DNA of 64,000 nt from Paraglaciecola mesophila (GCF_009906955.1 NZ_CP047656.1:4711001-4775000), one strand, 5' to 3'; shown: positions 41,992 through 52,100, counted from the stretch's first letter. Notes: generated from the sequence alone by a model not told the origin. Numbers and translations: made by a program.

Positions 41992-43257
41992 TTACACGTG
42001 CTTTTTTACCTGACTTATCAGCACGACAGATAAGGCAACCAATACACAGAAAATCATAAATGCATTGTGATAGCTACCGTAGGCGTCGTAAATGGCTCCT
42101 GTCGCCCAAATGCCTAGACCGCCACCAAAAGCGTCTAATACCGTAATCGTACCCAATAATTTGCCTGATGCTTTTAGCCCAAAGTTGTTTACTGCATTGA
42201 GTTGCAATAAAGTGTAAAACCCACCCCACATAAAACCAATTAGGCCTACGGCAATGAGCACAGTATCTTCTCCGGTAAACAACATACCCACTAAGCCAAG
42301 TAGCATTAAACTCAAATTTGTGTACAGCACTCGTCTACCGGTGATTTTGTCCGCGACTAAGCCAAATAAGAATTTACCGATAAGTGCGGGAATAAATAAC
42401 ACACTGAGCCCAGCAGCAGCGGCTTGTACGTTAAAGCCTAAGTCCATCAGGTGTAGCACCAGATTGGCCTGAAAGCCCATTATGGTGTAGAAGGTGAACA
42501 TAGCAATAAATGCAATTGACCAAAATGAACGGGTTTTAATAGCTTCTTTATAGGTTAAGCCGTGTTGAGACAGGTCAGCGCTTTGGGTTTGTGCACTGCC
42601 ATCAAAACCATAGGGTTTAAGGCCCATGTCCGTTGGGCGATTACGCAGTAAAAATAACGCCAGTAAAAATAAGCTTGATGGAATAAGGGCAGCTAATTGC
42701 ATTCCCTCACGCCACGTCATGCCATCAGCAAGCCAGCCACCAAATAAAGGGGCCAGTACAGCGCCGCCAAGTGACGTGCCAACCACGGCAATACCGATGG
42801 CGGTTCCTCGTAGCTTTACAAACCAATTTGATACCAAAATAACCGCCACGTTTAAACCGCAAGCGAGTAAAACAATTGCAAAGGCAGCGTGTATCAAATA
42901 TAAATCGCTGATACTTTGAATATTGCCATAGGCGTAAAAGCTTAGGCTGAGCACTATAGTGCCCACCATAATCAGAAACTTAACGCCAATTTTGTCAATT
43001 AGCACACCAATGATAGGTGCCAATAGGCCGGTGATAGCGAGGGTAATAAATCCTCTTAGTTTGAGATCGCCCCGAGACCAATCGCTAAACTCGGCCAAAA
43101 TGGCACCATCGAACGCGGTAATACCGGTGATCACCATGCCGTTGGACACCAATAAGCATGTCATTGCGATAAATACGGTGATCCAGTGCATAGGATGCCC
43201 CGTTCGTTTGCCCTTTTTGGATACTGGGCTTTCATTCGACTCTGATACTGACTGCAT
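41992..43257 (-). CDS. MFS transporter
   Basis: About 421 residues with twelve predicted helices. I chose the ATG at 43257 because it follows an AGAGGAA ribosome site; the earlier start lies 12 codons upstream. The loop 2-3 motif appears as GVLIDKIGVKF, with a central charged loop near residue 200 and RNRPTDMGLKPYG typical of monocarboxylate/oxalate-formate-type (OFA/MCT) porters. In an operon with gntR and yciI-like genes, so it probably imports the acid whose catabolism the divergent genes encode. Confidence 0.88.
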   Translation of the reverse strand: MQSVSESNESPVSKKGKRTGHPMHWITVFIAMTCLLVSNGMVITGITAFDGAILAEFSDWSRGDLKLRGFITLAITGLLAPIIGVLIDKIGVKFLIMVGTIVLSLSFYAYGNIQSISDLYLIHAAFAIVLLACGLNVAVILVSNWFVKLRGTAIGIAVVGTSLGGAVLAPLFGGWLADGMTWREGMQLAALIPSSLFLLALFLLRNRPTDMGLKPYGFDGSAQTQSADLSQHGLTYKEAIKTRSFWSIAFIAMFTFYTIMGFQANLVLHLMDLGFNVQAAAAGLSVLFIPALIGKFLFGLVADKITGRRVLYTNLSLMLLGLVGMLFTGEDTVLIAVGLIGFMWGGFYTLLQLNAVNNFGLKASGKLLGTITVLDAFGGGLGIWATGAIYDAYGSYHNAFMIFCVLVALSVVLISQVKKHV

Positions 43258-43309
43258 GGGTATTCCTCTTATATTGTTGTTATTACTCTGCACGGGACAG
43301 GGATATTTA

Positions 43310-43618
43310 TTATTGCGTTGGCCAGTTCTTCCCGCCTACCCAATTACCGGCATAAGCATTGAAAGTTTGAATACTAATTGATGCCCATATATCGGCTAGA
43401 TAATAAGGGTCACTGAAAAGCAGTGTTTTTGCCTGTTGAACCGACGGGGCGTCTAGTATGTATAAAGACCCAACAATCTGTTCCCCTTGTTTTAACGGGC
43501 CAGCGACACAAATCTGTGCCATGTTTACTTCCACCCAAGCAAGATGAGCGCCCAAATTCTCAAGACGTTTATCTTGCTGAGATGGGACGTTATCAATACA
43601 GTGAAATTGCACTAACAT
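43310..43618 (-). CDS. YciI-family protein
   Basis: 102 residues of the YCII dimeric alpha/beta-barrel family: MLVQFHCIDNVPSQQDKRLE N, LAWVEVNMAQICVAGPLKQG and the LFSDPYYLADIWASISIQTF region. The usual active-site His/Asp pair is suggested by AHLAWVE and SDPYY. Members include muconolactone-type and chloromuconolactone dehalogenases. It sits between gntR and the transporter. Confidence 0.85.
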   Translation of the reverse strand: MLVQFHCIDNVPSQQDKRLENLGAHLAWVEVNMAQICVAGPLKQGEQIVGSLYILDAPSVQQAKTLLFSDPYYLADIWASISIQTFNAYAGNWVGGKNWPTQ

Positions 43619-43631
43619 GGTCTTTTCTTGC

Positions 43632-44387
43632 TCATTTATTGGGAAACAGGACAGATGTAAAGCTGAAGCGCTTAGCGGGATAAATGCTTTGCGCCACGAG
43701 AATTAGATCGTCATCTTCTACTGAATAATAGCGCCTGGTAATTTTCATGGCGGCTGAATTTGGGCTTGCTGCGAGTTGTGATGCCAGCGGTTCAGGTAAC
43801 AGACACGCAGATATTTGCTGTTCAATTTTACCGATTTTTTTATCGTCAAGGGCCTCTATCACTGCATAGATCGCTGTACGAGTATCTTTGAGCATTTCGT
43901 CCACTTGATCCAAGTGTGGGCGGCGATATATATGTGAATAACAGATTGGCTTTTTATCGTGAGGCTCGATACGAATACCGCCAATATGAATGCATTCCTG
44001 TCCTTCACTCGTATCGAGCAAGGCGGCCTTTTCCTCGTCTAAAACGATCATGTCACTGATCTGTACCTCAAATCGAGTGTGTTGACCAAAGGCCAGTAGA
44101 TCTTTCACCGAATTAATGAACTGGTTTATCTGTTCAGGCATGGTGTTACGTTTAACCAACGTACCTGAGCCCTGTTTACGTTCAACCAAGCCGGTTTTTT
44201 CCACGTAACGCAAAGCTTCGCGGGCTGTGTGACGGCTAATCGAAAACTGCTCACAAAGCTGTTTTTCGGTGGGCAGCAAAGTATTTAACGCAAAATCACC
44301 CGATAAAATCTGATTAATGAGCGTCTCGCCAATGGTTTGATACAAAGGCAGTGCGTGCTTACTTGGCTTAGATTTGATTTTAGTCAT
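43632..44387 (-). CDS. GntR/HutC-family regulator with UTRA domain
   Basis: 251 residues. Winged helix-turn-helix (LPTEKQLCEQFSISRHTARE ALRYVEKTGLVERKQGSGT), then a UTRA effector-binding domain (ECIHIGGIRIEPHDKKPICY SHIYRR). Divergent from the MmgE/PrpD operon with a perfect palindrome in the 47-bp gap. Probably represses both directions until its ligand appears. Confidence 0.92.
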   Translation of the reverse strand: MTKIKSKPSKHALPLYQTIGETLINQILSGDFALNTLLPTEKQLCEQFSISRHTAREALRYVEKTGLVERKQGSGTLVKRNTMPEQINQFINSVKDLLAFGQHTRFEVQISDMIVLDEEKAALLDTSEGQECIHIGGIRIEPHDKKPICYSHIYRRPHLDQVDEMLKDTRTAIYAVIEALDDKKIGKIEQQISACLLPEPLASQLAASPNSAAMKITRRYYSVEDDDLILVAQSIYPAKRFSFTSVLFPNK

Positions 44388-44408
44388 TTATCCTCGATGG
44401 TTATTCGA

Positions 44409-44430
44409 ATAACAGGAAAATACCTGTTAT
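44409..44430. promoter_or_regulatory. Candidate GntR operator
   Basis: A perfect 8-bp inverted repeat, ATAACAGG and CCTGTTAT around AAAATA, immediately before the ATG at 44435. A second dyad TTATTCGAATAA at 44401-44412 overlaps it. Position and symmetry suit binding by the divergent GntR regulator. Confidence 0.65.
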
Positions 44431-44434
44431 AAAT

Positions 44435-45832
44435 ATGTCCGGACAAATCGAAGAGTATAGGAATAAACGTAAATTGCCAATCAATCTTTCACTCACTAAA
44501 CAGCTGTTAATTGACATTGATCAAAAGTCGGTCACAGCGCAAGATCTAACGCGTGCCGGTGCACACGTGTTGGATTGGGTTGCCTGCGCCAGTTTAGGTG
44601 TTGACTCCGCAGCGGGTTCTTCCTATCAGGCGCTGTTAACCCTTGACGCTGGTGGAGTATGCTCAGCGATTGGCCAATCTAAGCCGTTGAGTATGCAAAA
44701 TGCTGCGTTATACAACGGCGCATTAGGGAATGTATTAGAAATGGATGATATTCATCGCAGCTCAATAGTACATCCCGGGCCAGTGGTTATCCCTGCGGCC
44801 CTTGCAGCAGCGCAACAAGTAGGGTGTTCCCTTGAAGTATTTTTACATGGGGTGATTCGCGGTTACGAACTCACCATTCGTTTAGGCGAAGCCATCGGGC
44901 GCAGCCACTATGCTTATTTTCACAATACTGCCACGTGTGGTGCCCTTGGGGCCGCCGCGGCGGTATCGACAATTTTTGATTTGACGCTACAACAAACCTT
45001 ATGGGCGATTGGTAACGCAGGGAGCACCACCGGGGGCTTATGGCAAATGCGCAACGAGCAAGTGCTGACTAAACAGTGGCACAATGCAGAGGCTTGTCGC
45101 TCTGGGCTTATGGCTGGGTTTATGGCTAAACACAATCTAAATGGGCCAGAATATATACTGGAAGGTCCACAAGGGATTTTTACGGCTTTATCTTCAGACG
45201 CTACCCCTGAATCGTTTTTACGCAAGCACCCACAATGGCGAATTTATGACTGCAGCTTTAAGCCTTGGCCGGCCTGTCGTCATGCCCACCCAGCCATGGA
45301 TGTATTGCAATCCCTGTTAAGTGAATTTGGTTTCAGCGCTGATGAGGTTTCACGCATAGAGGTGGGAGTGTATCAGGATGCCCAAGTATTTTGTGATAGA
45401 GCAGACCCACAAACGACTTTGGAAGCAAAGTTCAGTATCCAGCATGACTTAGCTGCCATGTTATTGTGGGGCACGCCAGCGCTTGAGCACTATCTTCCCG
45501 AAGCATATACGCAAGCCCAGTGTGGTGCGTTACGTAAATTAATTCAGGTGAACGTTAGCGAGGATGTTGAACGTCGTTATCCCGCGCACTTCGGTGCCAG
45601 ATGTACGGTGACACTGAAAAACGGTACGCGTTATGAACGAGAACATATAGATACCTTAGGGGATCCAGAAAATCCGTTAACTCAGGCCCAGCGCCATGCA
45701 AAAGTGCATATGCTACTTGTTCAAAGTGGCATGCCTGAACAACAAATACAGCAGTTATGTGACTTTGACTGGTTGCAGTCTGGTGATATTTCCACTTTTA
45801 GTACGCTGATGTGTGCACAACAGGGTGAATAA
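44435..45832 (+). CDS. MmgE/PrpD-family protein (first copy)
   Basis: 465 residues of the MmgE/PrpD superfamily (2-methylcitrate dehydratase, cis-aconitate decarboxylase, iminodisuccinate epimerase). Motifs: VLDWVACASLG, GALGNVLEMDDIHRSSIVHP G, NTATCGALGAAAAVSTIFDL, and YDCSFKPWPACRHAHPAMDV, where the KPWPACRHAH loop contributes active-site residues in this family. Paralogue of the gene 3 bp downstream. The substrate is unknown. Confidence 0.85.
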   Translation: MSGQIEEYRNKRKLPINLSLTKQLLIDIDQKSVTAQDLTRAGAHVLDWVACASLGVDSAAGSSYQALLTLDAGGVCSAIGQSKPLSMQNAALYNGALGNVLEMDDIHRSSIVHPGPVVIPAALAAAQQVGCSLEVFLHGVIRGYELTIRLGEAIGRSHYAYFHNTATCGALGAAAAVSTIFDLTLQQTLWAIGNAGSTTGGLWQMRNEQVLTKQWHNAEACRSGLMAGFMAKHNLNGPEYILEGPQGIFTALSSDATPESFLRKHPQWRIYDCSFKPWPACRHAHPAMDVLQSLLSEFGFSADEVSRIEVGVYQDAQVFCDRADPQTTLEAKFSIQHDLAAMLLWGTPALEHYLPEAYTQAQCGALRKLIQVNVSEDVERRYPAHFGARCTVTLKNGTRYEREHIDTLGDPENPLTQAQRHAKVHMLLVQSGMPEQQIQQLCDFDWLQSGDISTFSTLMCAQQGE

Positions 45833-45835
45833 ATT

Positions 45836-47209
45836 ATGAGTCAATCTATTAATGCCATTGCTTTGTTGCTCGCCCATATCGAAAACACCCACTTCGACGA
45901 TTTACCCGATAGCACGATTACCGCCTGTAAAACGTTTATTTTGGACTCGCTAGGTGTGGGCATCAGTGGTTCTCGCGTCCCTCAAGTGAGCAAACTAAAA
46001 CACGCGGTAAATCAATGGGGTGAGGGCAAGCAAGCTCAAGTGTGGGTAACAGGGGAGTGGTTACCTGCGGCATCTGCAGCTGCTATTAACGGTTACCAAA
46101 TTCATAATCAAGAATGGGATTGCGTCCACGAGCCTGCAGTAGTGCATCCGATGGCGGTCATCCTTTCTTCTCTGGTTGCCTATGCGCAAGCACACAATCT
46201 CAGCGGAAAACAGCTTATTCTTGGTGTGACATTGGCGGTTGATGTAGCCACATTGATTGGCCAATGTGTTACCTCCAGTTTGAAGTTTTTTCGTCCGTCA
46301 GTGTGCGGTTGTCTTGGAGCAACCGCGGGTATGTGTGCCATGTCGGGGTTAAAAGGTGAGACCTTAGCCAATGCTCTTGGTATTGCCTATAGCCAAATAA
46401 GCGGCACCATGCAATCGCACATCGAAGGCTCCTCTATGTTGGCCATGCAAATCGGGGTTAACGCCGCAACGGCGGTGCGCGCCATCGATATGGCTCAAGC
46501 TGGCTTAGAGGGACCAAAAGACATACTTCAAGGACCTTATGGCTACTTTCATCTTTTTGAAGACAGCTACGATTTAGCGCCTTTGCGTGACAAAGTAGGA
46601 CGTGAATTCCAAATTGAGGTTGTCAGTCATAAACCATTTCCAACCGGCCGCGCCGGACATGGCACGATAGATGGCCTTCAGCGCTTACAGCGCAGTCATG
46701 ATTTTACGGCACAGGAAGTGGCTAAAATAGATGTTTATGCTCCGCCGCTCATTAATAAATTGGTTGGTCGCCCTATTAAGTCGGGTATGGATGCCAGCTA
46801 CGCCAAGTTATGCAATGGCTATGTTGCCGCCTGCGCGCTGCTAAAAGGTGATGTAGGGGTAACTGACTTTTCTCCTGATTGTTTGGCCGACCCGCAAATC
46901 CTAGCACTTGGGGGGAAGGTGTTTACCCACCTGAATCAGGTTAGCGACCCGAATGCGCTGGCCCCAGTATCTGTCGCTGTCACGCTTTTATCGGGGCAAC
47001 AATTTCAAATAGAAATAGCGGATGTATTAGGGAGCCCACAAAACCCGTTAGGCCGTCAAACCCAATTGGTAAAATTTCGCGCCGCCTGTGAAAGTGCCGT
47101 TAAGCCTTTTGATGAGCATAACATTGCTTTTTTGATAAAACGCATAGACCAACTGGAACAGATCCCCAATATTAATCACTTAGTTGAAGCACTCGTTAGT
47201 AATAGGTAA
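45836..47209 (+). CDS. MmgE/PrpD-family protein (second copy)
   Basis: 457 residues. FILDSLGVGISGSRVPQVSK, AINGYQIHNQEWDCVHEPAV VHP, and SHKPFPTGRAGHGTIDGLQR match the family. It differs from the first copy in the acidic motif (QEWDCVHE rather than LEMDDIHR) and in the KPFPTGRAGH loop, so the two probably act on different intermediates or form a heteromer. Confidence 0.85.
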   Translation: MSQSINAIALLLAHIENTHFDDLPDSTITACKTFILDSLGVGISGSRVPQVSKLKHAVNQWGEGKQAQVWVTGEWLPAASAAAINGYQIHNQEWDCVHEPAVVHPMAVILSSLVAYAQAHNLSGKQLILGVTLAVDVATLIGQCVTSSLKFFRPSVCGCLGATAGMCAMSGLKGETLANALGIAYSQISGTMQSHIEGSSMLAMQIGVNAATAVRAIDMAQAGLEGPKDILQGPYGYFHLFEDSYDLAPLRDKVGREFQIEVVSHKPFPTGRAGHGTIDGLQRLQRSHDFTAQEVAKIDVYAPPLINKLVGRPIKSGMDASYAKLCNGYVAACALLKGDVGVTDFSPDCLADPQILALGGKVFTHLNQVSDPNALAPVSVAVTLLSGQQFQIEIADVLGSPQNPLGRQTQLVKFRAACESAVKPFDEHNIAFLIKRIDQLEQIPNINHLVEALVSNR

Positions 47210-47213
47210 TCAG

Positions 47214-48668
47214 ATGAAAAACACGGTTGATAACGCAGTCGGGATACCGGCAAATAACACAAAAAAAGACACTTACCCCACCTATTTTGAGTCCTTCGAT
47301 TATGCGCAAATGCTCAAAGACTACCCTTTAGGGGACGGAGTCAATGAGACATTTAAGGGCATGAGCCGTGCGCGTTTAAAAGCCTTGCAAAATGAACGCT
47401 TTATGGTGGTGGTGAAGCGCGCGTGGGAGATCCCTTTTTACCAGAGAATTTGGGGAAAAGCAGGCGTAAAGCCCCAAGATATTCAGAGTATTGATGACAT
47501 ACAAAAGCTACCGCTAATTTCAAAGTCAGACATTATGGAAAGCGTTGAGCAGTATCCGCCGATTGGCGATTTTCATGGCCTAGATGGCATCCCTGTTGAG
47601 CAACGCCCACCTTTGGTATTTCACACCACAAGTGGCACAACAGGTACACCTCAACCCTTGTTGTTTGGGCCGAAAAGTCGCGAAGTACAATCGTTGCTGG
47701 TGGCACGCTCTTACCGATTTATGGGCTTAAAGCCCGCAGCAACCATCCAGTCTTGCTACGGTCACGGCATGATCAACGGTGGCCATTATATTCGTGAAGC
47801 GGTGACTAAATATACCAATGCCCTCTTTTTATCTGCTGGTACTGGGGTGGAAACACGCTCGGTCCAGCAGGTAAATTTGATGAAAACGTTCGGGGTGAAT
47901 GTTCTTGTCGGGTTTGTTGACTACATTAAGCGTTTGGCCGATGTGGCCAAAGAAGAAGGGCTTGTGCCAGGTGAAGATATCAAAATCGATATGATTATTG
48001 GCCATTTGGGTATGGAAAGTCGCGAAAGCATAGCGAAAACGTGGGGCAACCCAGAATTATTTGATTGGTATGGTGTCGGTGACACAGGCACGATTGCCGC
48101 GGAAGGACCTGACCACAATGGAATGTACGTTTGGGAAGATGCTCAGTATTTGGAATTACTTGATACTGACAGTAACGAACCTGTCACGCCTGGAGAAACA
48201 GGAAACATGGTGGTGACCTGCCTATATAAAGATGATGTCTACCCCATTATACGCTTCAATACCCACGACATTACACAAGAAATAGTTGGGGAAAATAGCC
48301 TTAACTTACCATTTAAACGCATTAAAGGCTTTATGGGGCGCTCTGACAATATGGTTAAGTTGAGGGGGATTAATATTTATCCACAAGGCATTGGTCCTAT
48401 GCTCGATGAGCGCGATGAATTTCTCGGTGAATTTATTTGCGAAGCCGTTCGCGATGAAACAGGACGAGACGAAATGATCGTGCGTGCTGAGGTATCAAGT
48501 CCTGAAGCACAAAGAGAAAGTTTGCTAGGGATATATGCCGCCATTCTAAAACGAAAAATAGGCATCGAAGTTAACGTTGCTTTGGTGGGAGAAGGCGAAT
48601 TAACACCGCTAACTCAAGTCGATGTGCGCCAAAAACCTATCCGCCTTATAGATAGCAGGTTTAAATAA
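47214..48668 (+). CDS. PaaK-like phenylacetate-CoA ligase family protein
   Basis: About 484 residues. Start ATG 47214 is chosen because it lies just after the previous stop with an AGGTAA site; an upstream in-frame start would overlap. Adenylation motifs: the ATP loop HTTSGTTGTPQPLLFG, DWYGVGDTGTIAAEG, RFNTHDIT and RIKGFMGRSDNMVKLRGINI YP. It activates a carboxylic acid through an acyl-adenylate to a CoA thioester. Its stop overlaps the amidase ATG (TAATG). Confidence 0.88.
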   Translation: MKNTVDNAVGIPANNTKKDTYPTYFESFDYAQMLKDYPLGDGVNETFKGMSRARLKALQNERFMVVVKRAWEIPFYQRIWGKAGVKPQDIQSIDDIQKLPLISKSDIMESVEQYPPIGDFHGLDGIPVEQRPPLVFHTTSGTTGTPQPLLFGPKSREVQSLLVARSYRFMGLKPAATIQSCYGHGMINGGHYIREAVTKYTNALFLSAGTGVETRSVQQVNLMKTFGVNVLVGFVDYIKRLADVAKEEGLVPGEDIKIDMIIGHLGMESRESIAKTWGNPELFDWYGVGDTGTIAAEGPDHNGMYVWEDAQYLELLDTDSNEPVTPGETGNMVVTCLYKDDVYPIIRFNTHDITQEIVGENSLNLPFKRIKGFMGRSDNMVKLRGINIYPQGIGPMLDERDEFLGEFICEAVRDETGRDEMIVRAEVSSPEAQRESLLGIYAAILKRKIGIEVNVALVGEGELTPLTQVDVRQKPIRLIDSRFK

Positions 48669-50014
48669 TGGACATCGCATTACTCAGTCAGGATGTGAGC
48701 ACGCATATCGCCCTGATTAAGGATAAGCAAATTTCGGCGCAAGAATTGGCAGAATTGCAGTACCGCTTTATTCAACAGGTCAATCCTAAACTCAATGCGT
48801 TTTTACAAACCGCTTTACCTAAGTGTGCACCTCAAGAGAAGCGCACAGGTTCGGTGTTTCACGGTATTTGTATCGGTGTTAAAGACAATATTGATGTGAT
48901 GGGGTTTGCGACCACCGCTGGCATGGCGACCCGCATGGGGCGACAAGCGAAGCAAGATGCGTTTGTGATAAATCGTCTTCGTCAAACCGGTGCTCAGTTT
49001 ATTGGTAAATTGAATATGCATGAGGGCGCGCTTGGCGCTACCAATCAAAATGAACATTTTGGTGACTGCCACAACCCTCATAAACACGGTTTTACACCTG
49101 GCGGCTCTTCCGGTGGTTCGGCCGCAGCTGTGGCCTCAGGTATGGTTGGTTTATCACTCGGTACAGATACCATGGGATCGGTGCGGATTCCTGCCGCTTA
49201 TTGCGGTATCTTTGGATTTAAACCAAGTCGCGGGGCTGTGAGCAATCATGGCTCAGTGACCTGTAGCAGGGTGATGGATAATATCGGACCTATGGCGCGC
49301 TCAGCGAAGGATTTAACACTGGCATTCAGTGTAATGAAAGGGTTCGACCCTGCCTGTCCATCGTCGGTTGATTTCAATCTCATTCGTGGCGATCGTTCGG
49401 CACATCAACAGGTGTTATTAGTGCCTCAGGACCTAGCGGCGTTAGGGGTAGAGCAAAGTATTATCGAAGATTTCGAGCGCAATTTAGCCGCATTTGTCGA
49501 TTTAGGGTATACCCTGAGCTACTTCGATTTTAGCGATTATGATTTTGCCGCAGCGCGGCGAGCTGGCTTATTGCTGTGTGAAGCGGATATGCGTATTGAG
49601 CATCAAGAAGATTGGCTAAACCAGCCGCAAAAATTCTCAGAATATATGCGCGGCATGTTGTCATATATAGAACGAAAAACCCCCATGGACATGATGCAAT
49701 CTGAGCGAGTGCTAGATAATGCGAAAACTTTCGCCCGGCAACTGTTCAAGCAAGGCTGCGCCATACTGATGCCAACGGTTTTGCAACGCGCATTTTCGTT
49801 TAAAGCGCCAGTACCGGCCAATCAAGCAGACTTAACCAGTTTTGCTAATCAAGCAGGATTACCAGCGGTTTCGTTACCTATGTTAAGTGACCAAGCGTTG
49901 CCTGGTGGTATGCAAATAGTTGGTCCTTATGGCAGTGATAATAGGCTACTGGACTTGGCCGAACGTTGGCAAGAGCACACCGACTTTCGCTATATGTTGC
50001 CGAAAATCAAATAA
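48668..50014 (+). CDS. Amidase-signature family hydrolase
   Basis: 448 residues. The Ser-cisSer-Lys triad is complete: K72 in CIGVKDNID, serine in GGSSGGSAAAVASG, and the nucleophile S171 in GTDTMGSVRIPA. It should hydrolyse an amide to acid plus amine, producing or preparing the substrate for the CoA ligase encoded before it. Last gene of the operon. Confidence 0.9.
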   Translation: MDIALLSQDVSTHIALIKDKQISAQELAELQYRFIQQVNPKLNAFLQTALPKCAPQEKRTGSVFHGICIGVKDNIDVMGFATTAGMATRMGRQAKQDAFVINRLRQTGAQFIGKLNMHEGALGATNQNEHFGDCHNPHKHGFTPGGSSGGSAAAVASGMVGLSLGTDTMGSVRIPAAYCGIFGFKPSRGAVSNHGSVTCSRVMDNIGPMARSAKDLTLAFSVMKGFDPACPSSVDFNLIRGDRSAHQQVLLVPQDLAALGVEQSIIEDFERNLAAFVDLGYTLSYFDFSDYDFAAARRAGLLLCEADMRIEHQEDWLNQPQKFSEYMRGMLSYIERKTPMDMMQSERVLDNAKTFARQLFKQGCAILMPTVLQRAFSFKAPVPANQADLTSFANQAGLPAVSLPMLSDQALPGGMQIVGPYGSDNRLLDLAERWQEHTDFRYMLPKIK

Positions 50015-50086
50015 AGTGCTGTTCGCAGAGGCGATACGTGTAATACGCCTGAGAAATTCAGTCAATCCTCAGGCGCCTTATTTGGC

Positions 50087-50761
50087 TTAGCTAAATTTTG
50101 AAAACCAAAAAATAAATGCAATTAGCGAACAGGCAAAAATCGGCAACGTGATTTTTTGAGCACGAGTTAAAGCTTGGGTGCGTGTGCGTTTCCAGGTCAT
50201 CAATACGCCCGTGAATGACATTGTCGTGAGCGCGCTCCCAAAGATAAACCATACAAGTTTCAACCAGAAGCCTCCGAAGTTACCAAAGTGCAGTGGATCG
50301 GCATATTCATTTATATAGGCTTGCGTAGACAGCGTGTCAGGTGTTCAAGTATCGACAATGTCATGAGACTGGGGATCGATAAATACCCTAAGCGCTCGAT
50401 TACGGATAATAGGATTGTGATGGCTTACTCCACGCAACTGTATCGGTGTAGTTTCAGAATAGGGCATATATAAGGCGGTAATCTCCCAGTCCTCATGTGC
50501 ATCGTAAGCTCGTTTTATGATTGCGTTAAATTCATTTACGCTAATTACATGGTTGTTTGCTCGTGCGTGGGCCAACACAGGTGCAGAAGGCTCAACTCTC
50601 GAATCAGCGATGGCACTGCCAAATTCATAAAAGTACCAAGCACCTGTAATCGCTATCAATGTACTAAACCATAGTCCCCAAAGCCCTAGTAATTTATGTA
50701 GGTCGCTTAAAAATATTCGTTGGCCATGGCGTAAACGCATACGCCACAGTGCTTTTTGCAA
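50087..50761 (-). pseudogene. PepSY-TM protein gene interrupted by TGA
   Basis: The frame from 50761 encodes a membrane helix (LLGLWGLWFSTLIAITGAWY FYE), a PepSY-like domain (LRVFIDPQSHDIVDT) and then TGA at 50345-50347. Translation in the same frame continues past it with TPDTLSTQAYINEYADPLHF GNFGGFWLKLVWFIFGSALT and MSFTGVLMTWKR, the normal C-terminal helix of PepSY-TM proteins, to TAA at 50087. So one nonsense change truncates an otherwise intact reading frame of 225 codons. Only a TTG start is available, so the N-terminus may also be damaged. A 14-bp duplication lies just upstream. Confidence 0.8.
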
Positions 50762-51108
50762 GGTTAAAAAGACAAGGTTAAAAAGACATATATGGTCACT
50801 CCCGTTTTATCAACAGGTTTTCGTTTTTCTTTCTCAAACGTTTAAGTGTTACGTTGTCATAATTGGCCTTTTTCAAACAGCTTTTGCATAAAAATGAAAT
50901 ACGGTCTTGTGACATATATCCGGCATCTTTATGGCGATATTCATATGCGCCGTACCCTCATGAGTTTCAATTGAAGTCTTATAAGCCTATGCATCCATAT
51001 TGCCTCGAAGGCAGTTGTCTTGCTGAGGTTCCAAATAAGACATAACCGTTTACATCATCAATGCTTTTTACCGCTTAGGTCTGTTATGTTTACTCTGTGT
51101 GTTGCGTG
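50762..51108. other. Intergenic, with a 14-bp tandem duplication
   Basis: AAGGTTAAAAAGAC occurs twice in a row at about 50760-50787, at the front end of the broken PepSY gene. The remaining sequence up to the IS110 remnant has no supportable gene. A small hairpin (GCGTGC..GCACACGC) lies near 51103-51120 at the IS110 end. Confidence 0.4.
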
Positions 51109-52100
51109 CTATGCACACGCTTTTTTGACGTCGAATTCGACTTCTTTTGCCATGACTACCCAAATAATCCTTGCCAATTTATTGGCCAATGCCACTACAG
51201 CTTTACAGCCATGCATGCGTTTTTTGATATGCTGTGCCCAGCGTCTTAGGTTGTCATCTGTTTTGTCGCACCAGTTCAATACCGCTCGAGCGCCTAAAAT
51301 TAGCATTTTTCGTAAGCTTTGATTGCCCCGTTTGGTGATACCTCCCATGCGTGATTTATCCCCGCTGGCATATTGTGCTGGGGTTAAACCAATCCAGGCA
51401 GCAAATTGCCGACCATTTTTAAAGACGTGGATATCGTTCACGCTGGCTAAGAATGTCGCAGCCACTTTAGCTCCGACGCCAGGCACGTTTAATATACGTT
51501 GATAAGCCTTATTGTCTTTGAGTAGTGAAATCAATATTCCATCTTGTTATGTAAACGCTCAATGAAATGCCTGGCCGTAATACTCAATTCATTACCAGCA
51601 TCTTCTAGGATATCCGGCACATACTTTTTAAGCGCACCGTGTTTAACGGGTAAGACAATACCGTATTCAGCGAGTAGTCCTTTGAGTTGATTACTATCAC
51701 CAATTCTATTCTTAAGTAATCGTTCGCGGATACGCTGTAGCGACTGAACGTCTTGTTGCTCAACAGATTTTATTTCAACAAAACGCACATTGGGTCGCTG
51801 TGCGGCTTCGGCAATCGCCAGCGCATCGTTGGCATCATTTTTATTGCCTCGCACAAAAGGCTTGACCACATGAGCGGGGATACATTTTACTGTATGGCCT
51901 AGGGCCTTGAACCTACGGCCCCAAGGGTTAGCTGAATAACAAGCTTCCATCACAACTAAGGTCGGCTCTATTTGGCGCAGCTCATGGAGCAACTTATCTC
52001 TTTTTATTTGTTTATTGAATATCACATTATTTTGCTCATCTAAGGCACATAACTGGAACACATTCTTTGCTAAATCAATGCTAACTAGGTTACATTTCAT
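51109..52100 (-). pseudogene. IS110-family transposase, frame-broken
   Basis: The N-terminal DEDD domain (MKCNLVSIDLAKNVFQLCAL, VVMEACYSANPWGRRF, RGNKNDANDALAIAEAAQ) starts at ATG 52100 and ends in a stop at 51531. The C-terminal transposase_20 domain (ILNVPGVGAKVAATFLASVN, RQFAAWIGLTPAQYASGDKS RMGGITKRGN) continues in another frame from about 51534. The join lacks residues expected between the halves, so a small deletion rather than programmed frameshifting is likely. The element is probably inactive. Confidence 0.85.

Noticed and set aside
50345..50347. TGA as selenocysteine codon
   Set aside because: PepSY-TM proteins are not selenoproteins, no redox motif is nearby, and no SECIS-like hairpin is evident.
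51525..51540. Programmed frameshift in the IS110 transposase
   Set aside because: IS110 transposases are normally one frame, no slippery heptamer is present, and residues are missing at the join.
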